In this document: positions 60,335 to 64,000 of the stretch, piece by piece | Numbering within the stretch: the stretch's first letter is position 1 | Layout: each line of letters begins with the position of its first letter | Assembly: GCF_002409645.1 (NCBI RefSeq) | Contig: NZ_DHNR01000043.1 | Location: 48,341-112,340 of the forward strand | DNA length: 64,000 nt | Reading direction: 5' to 3' | From: Acetobacter sp. UBA5411 | Lineage (GTDB): Bacteria; Pseudomonadota; Alphaproteobacteria; Acetobacterales; Acetobacteraceae | Program-made: the position numbers and the translations under genes | The notes under the pieces: model-generated | What the model saw: the letters and a program-made list of their open reading frames with translations, nothing else | Told to the model about the DNA's origin: nothing | Database searches by the model: none

Positions 60335-63300
60335 TCAGGCGTCCTGAGGTTTGGCGTTGGGGGGCAGGCGATTGCGGCGACGTTTGTTAAACCGCAGCGC
60401 GAGACGATCCAGCGTCAGGTAGACAACCGGGGTTGTGTAAAGGGTCAGAGCCTGACTGACCAGCAGGCCACCCACGATGGCGATGCCGAGTGGGCGGCGC
60501 ATCTCGGCACCATAGCCGTTGCCATACACCAGCGGCAGGGCGCCAAGGGCGGCGGCCAGCGACGTCATGATGATGGGCCGGAAACGGAGCAGGCAGGCGG
60601 TGCGGATGGCCTCGAACGGGGGAATATTGTTTTCCCGTTCGGCGGTAATCGCAAAATCCACCAGCATGATGGCGTTCTTTTTCACAATGCCGATCAGCAG
60701 GATCACGCCGATCATGGCGATCAGGGAGAAATCCTCGCCGAAGAGTTCAAGCGCCAGCAAGGCACCGACACCGGCTGAGGGCAGGGTGGAGAGAATGGTC
60801 AGCGGGTGCACATAGCTCTCATAGAGAATACCCAGCACAACATACACGGCGACCAGCGCAGCCAGAATCAGAAGAGGCTCATCATTGACGGATTTCTGGA
60901 ACTGGGCGGCGTTACCGGCAAAACTGCCGTGAATGGTCGAGGGCATGTGCAGGGCCACCGTCTCATCCTGAATGATCTGCACGGCACGACTGAGCGCGAC
61001 GCCTTTCGCCAGATTGAAGGAGATGGTGGAGGCGACGGACTGCCCTTCATGATTGACGGAAACCGGTGTCCGTGACGGCGTGATGTCGGTGATGAAAGTC
61101 AGCGGCACCATGGAGGCGCGCCCTGTGGAAACAGCGGAACCATTGGACGCGGAAGCGCCACCCGCCAGTTTGTTAGCGATCTGGTTCTTGAAGTTCTGGC
61201 TGCTGATGCTCGCCTGCGTGCTGCTGCTTGTGCTGGCCTCGCTCGTGCTCGTTCTGACACGGATGGTATTGGAGGCCGTTCCACCTGCTGCTGAGCCGCC
61301 GGTTGTGGCCACCCAGACCTGCCGGATGGTGTTCGGATCGCTCCAGAACTCCTTGGATGCCTCCATGACGACACGATACTGGTTCAGCGTGTTGTAAATG
61401 ACCGACGCTGCTCGCTGGCCGAATGCATCGTAAACCGTGTTGGCGATCAGCTGTGGCGTGATCTGGAACCGAGCCGACGTGTCGCGATCTATTTTCGCGA
61501 CGATAGCGGAACCGCCCTGCTGAACATCGCTGGACAGATCGAGAATTTCCGGATGCTTGCGCAGCTCCGCCATCAGCTTGGGAGCCCAGCTGTAAAGCTC
61601 GGTCGCTGAATCACCCTGCAATGTATACTGATAGGACGCATTGCCCTGTCGCGCCCCGGCCCGCACGCCGCCCGGCTCCATCAGAAAGAACTGTGCGCCT
61701 ACAAGATCATGCAGACGGTTCGCAATGCGCAGCATCAGGCTCGGTGCCGGTCCTCGCTCGCTCTTGTCCTTGAGTTGCAGGAACAGGCTGGCCTGATTGG
61801 AAGAGCCGCGTCCGCCGACAAAACCGGCAATACTGGCGACTTCCTTTTCCTGAAGGACCGCCTTCTCGACCGTGTCGATTTTCTGGGTCATGGCCGTGAA
61901 GGAAATCGACTGGTCGCCCATCAGATGACCCATCAGCATGCCCGTGTCTTCCGTGGGGAAGAAGCCTTTCGGCATCGCCAGAAACACGACGACCATCAAG
62001 GCAATGGTCGCAGGCAGACTGAGCAGGACAAGCCGGTTATGTCGCAACGCAACATCAAGCGTGCGGGCATAGCCGTTTTCCACGGACGTAATGGCGGAGC
62101 CGAACAGGGCCCCCAGCCAGGTTGTGCTTCTGTGCCACCAGTTCGGGGAAGCGGTGTTGCTGTCTGTGTGGTTCTGCGCACGCAGGATACGTGACGCCAG
62201 CATCGGGGTGAGGGACAGGGACAGAAGCATGGAAATGACGATGGTGATGGACACCGTCATCGCCAGTTCATGGAACAGACGTCCGGCCAGCCCACCGAGC
62301 AGCAGGATCGGCAGAAACACTGCAACCAGTGAGACGGTGATCGAAATGACCGTGAAGGCCACTTCTTCCGCGCCCCTGAGTGCCGCTTCCCTCGGCGGCA
62401 CACCTTCCTCGATGTGCCGGGCGATGTTTTCCAGTACGACAATCGCGTCATCGACCACGAAACCGGTCGAGACCGTCAGGGCCATCAGCGACATGTTATC
62501 GAGCGAATAGCCCAGCAGGCGCATCACGCCGAAGGTCGCAATGATCGAGGTTGGCACCACGATGGCTGGAATCAGGGTCATCCGCAACGAACGCAGGAAG
62601 GCCAATGTCACCAGCACAACAAGGATGACGCCGATAATCAGGGTGGCCTGCGTGTCTTCCAGCGAGGCGCGAATGGTCAGCGACCGATCAAGCGCCAGAT
62701 GCAGCGACACGTCCTGAGGCAGGGCCGTGCGTAGTGCCGGCAGCATGGCCTTGATCTGGTCGATCGTGTGAATGACGTTTGCGCCAGCCTGCGGAAACAC
62801 AATCCCGATCACGGCCCGCTGCTGGTTGAAGAAACCGGCGTTACGAATGTCCTCAACGCCGTCGCTGACCACCGCAACATCCGAAAGACGGACTGGCCTG
62901 TTGCTGCGATAGGCGATGATCAGATCACGATAGGCCTGTGCCGAGCGCGCCTGATCGTTGGTGTCAAGTGTGAAACGCAGTCCGTTCTGGTCGATGATGC
63001 CCTTGGGCGTATGGGCATTGGCCGAGGCCAGCGCCGCACGCACGTCTTCAAAGCCGATGCCATACTGGAACAGCTTCAGCGGATTCATCTCGACGCGCAC
63101 GGCGGGGAGGGCGCTTCCCGCAACCTGCACCATGCCGACACCACGTACCTGCGAGAGATGCTGCTGAAGCACATTGCTCGCGAGATCATACAGCACGGCG
63201 GCGGTGCGGGTCGGGGATGTCAGAGCAAGAACAAGAACCGGCGCGCCATTGGGGTTGGCCTTGCTGTAGCTCGGGTTCTGCCGCAGCGAGGACGGCATAT

Positions 63301-63652
63301 CGGCACGGGCCGCCTGCAGGGCCGCTTCCACGTCGCGCGCCGCGCCGTTGATGTCACGGGTCAGCTCGAACTGGAGCATGATCCTGACCTGATTCTGAGT
63401 CGACTGCGACGTCATTTCAGTCAGACCGGCAATCTGCCCCAAGTGACGTTCCAGAGGAGCCGCTACCGAACTGGCCACTTCTTCCGGCGAACCACCCGCC
63501 TGCTGGCCTTGCACCATGATGACGGGAAAATCGACATTCGGCAGATCGGACACCGGCAGCTTCAGGTATCCAAGGATGCCGCCAATCAGCAGCGCCACCG
63601 TCAACAGGGTGGTGGCGACCGGTCTTTCAATGAACAGACGGCATGGACTCAT
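60335..63652 (-). CDS. RND efflux permease, MdtC-like
   Basis: A 1105-residue inner membrane RND transporter driven by protons. Twelve transmembrane segments and two large periplasmic loops are evident: FIERPVATTLLTVALLIGG opens it, TVSTGFVVDDAIVVLENIARH carries the TM4 aspartates of the proton relay, and IGIVKKNAIMLVDFAI lies in the second half. It exceeds the roughly 1025-1040 residues usual for MdtC; a Ser/Ala/Gly-rich segment at about residues 780-850 accounts for much of the excess. A second RND gene lies immediately upstream, an mdtBC-like pair. Confidence 0.93.
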   Translation of the reverse strand: MSPCRLFIERPVATTLLTVALLIGGILGYLKLPVSDLPNVDFPVIMVQGQQAGGSPEEVASSVAAPLERHLGQIAGLTEMTSQSTQNQVRIMLQFELTRDINGAARDVEAALQAARADMPSSLRQNPSYSKANPNGAPVLVLALTSPTRTAAVLYDLASNVLQQHLSQVRGVGMVQVAGSALPAVRVEMNPLKLFQYGIGFEDVRAALASANAHTPKGIIDQNGLRFTLDTNDQARSAQAYRDLIIAYRSNRPVRLSDVAVVSDGVEDIRNAGFFNQQRAVIGIVFPQAGANVIHTIDQIKAMLPALRTALPQDVSLHLALDRSLTIRASLEDTQATLIIGVILVVLVTLAFLRSLRMTLIPAIVVPTSIIATFGVMRLLGYSLDNMSLMALTVSTGFVVDDAIVVLENIARHIEEGVPPREAALRGAEEVAFTVISITVSLVAVFLPILLLGGLAGRLFHELAMTVSITIVISMLLSLSLTPMLASRILRAQNHTDSNTASPNWWHRSTTWLGALFGSAITSVENGYARTLDVALRHNRLVLLSLPATIALMVVVFLAMPKGFFPTEDTGMLMGHLMGDQSISFTAMTQKIDTVEKAVLQEKEVASIAGFVGGRGSSNQASLFLQLKDKSERGPAPSLMLRIANRLHDLVGAQFFLMEPGGVRAGARQGNASYQYTLQGDSATELYSWAPKLMAELRKHPEILDLSSDVQQGGSAIVAKIDRDTSARFQITPQLIANTVYDAFGQRAASVIYNTLNQYRVVMEASKEFWSDPNTIRQVWVATTGGSAAGGTASNTIRVRTSTSEASTSSSTQASISSQNFKNQIANKLAGGASASNGSAVSTGRASMVPLTFITDITPSRTPVSVNHEGQSVASTISFNLAKGVALSRAVQIIQDETVALHMPSTIHGSFAGNAAQFQKSVNDEPLLILAALVAVYVVLGILYESYVHPLTILSTLPSAGVGALLALELFGEDFSLIAMIGVILLIGIVKKNAIMLVDFAITAERENNIPPFEAIRTACLLRFRPIIMTSLAAALGALPLVYGNGYGAEMRRPLGIAIVGGLLVSQALTLYTTPVVYLTLDRLALRFNKRRRNRLPPNAKPQDA

Positions 63653-63658
63653 GCCCGA

Positions 63659-64000
63659 TCAGCCCTGCTCACCGGCTGGACGGGTTTCATGCGGCTCATG
63701 CGCGTTGCTGAAACGGCGGTTCCATTTCTGCGCCATTGTATCGAGTGCAAGGTAAATGACCGGCGTGGTGAACAGCGTCAGAAGCTGGGACACCGCCAGA
63801 CCACCGACAATGGCGAGACCCAGCGGACGACGCAGTTCGGAGCCGGTGCCAGAGGAAATCACCATCGGCAGCGCGCCAAGCATGGCGGCCAGGGTCGTCA
63901 TCAGGATGGGACGGAAACGCAGGGTCGCGGCCTGCCGGATCGACTGGAGCGAGGACATGCCATGCTCACGCTCCGCCTCCAGCGCGAAGTCGATCATCAT
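63659..64000 (-). CDS. RND efflux permease, MdtB-like (partial)
   Basis: Only the last 113 residues of a second RND transporter are inside the window; the gene continues beyond 64000. TLRFRPILMTTLAAMLGALPMVIS and GSELRRPLGLAIVGGLAVSQLLTLFTTPVIYL are the C-terminal RND signature. Its stop lies six bases before the MdtC-like ATG. Such paired permeases form heterotrimers in MdtABC-type pumps, so an mdtA-like adaptor gene is expected upstream. Confidence 0.92.
   Translation of the reverse strand: MMIDFALEAEREHGMSSLQSIRQAATLRFRPILMTTLAAMLGALPMVISSGTGSELRRPLGLAIVGGLAVSQLLTLFTTPVIYLALDTMAQKWNRRFSNAHEPHETRPAGEQG

Noticed and set aside
59642..60778. 378-residue plus-strand open frame
   Set aside because: Antisense to the outer membrane factor and the RND permease; no signal, domain or ribosome site supports it.
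1..64000. CRISPR arrays, prophage genes or intact insertion sequences
   Set aside because: No regularly spaced repeats, phage structural genes or full transposases were seen on either strand.

Overview
The window looks like a chromosomal segment of an acetic acid bacterium (Acetobacteraceae, Alphaproteobacteria). The evidence is a complete pqqABCDE operon whose short PqqA peptide is of the acetic-acid-bacterial type, a malate:quinone oxidoreductase, an alphaproteobacterial YfgM-like/BamB/Der operon, and many strongly similar housekeeping proteins at moderately high GC. I do not commit to a genus. No prophage, CRISPR array or intact insertion sequence is visible, so this is mostly core genome with a few accessory clusters.

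Layout. 1-1613: end of nadA, then nadC (NAD synthesis). 2055-3155: an orphan radical SAM protein. 3212-6900 (minus): YfgM-like protein, bamB and der in one operon. 7117-9715: a small lipoprotein, a 3-hydroxyisobutyryl-CoA hydrolase-type protein, a flavin reductase and ArsC. 9907-14902: cold-shock protein, an exported royal-jelly/Yellow-family protein, a lytic transglycosylase, an unrecognised protein and a CHAP-domain protein, separated by several gene-poor stretches with inverted repeats. 15308-18058 (minus): nucleotide-sugar epimerase, DUF192 protein, MBL hydrolase, host-attachment-like protein. 18249-23879: XdhC, a MobA-like nucleotidyltransferase, a 2-oxoglutarate oxygenase, an NCS1 permease and a CodA-like deaminase, which together suggest a nucleobase or heterocycle salvage locus. 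24730-26784: minCDE. 26931-32748: phospholipase C, mqo, OsmC-like protein, bioB. 32941-39861: an EAL-domain protein, a ferritin-like protein, an M13 peptidase, an OpuAC-like protein lacking a signal peptide, and three small proteins. 40077-43717: fabD-fabG-acpP-fabF. 43804-45512: DUF3297 protein and sulfide:quinone oxidoreductase. 45563-48772 (minus): pqqABCDE. 49214-49289: tRNA-Thr(CGT). 49500-52972: acyl-CoA dehydrogenase, PIG-L deacetylase and NodS-type methyltransferase, overlapping head to tail, facing a glycosyltransferase that overlaps them antisense. 53332-58560: CPA2 antiporter and pqiABC. 58772-64000 (minus): RND efflux system (outer membrane factor, MdtC-like and the end of an MdtB-like permease).

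How the parts fit: PqqABCDE makes the cofactor for periplasmic dehydrogenases, whose electrons join those from Mqo and SQR in the quinone pool. The envelope is served by BamB, PqiABC, the RND pump, the transglycosylase and CHAP hydrolases, phospholipase C and the epimerase. The most interesting accessory loci are the 2OG-oxygenase/NCS1/CodA-like cluster and the acyl-CoA dehydrogenase/PIG-L/NodS/glycosyltransferase cluster. Both have coherent operon structure but no product that can be named from sequence alone.
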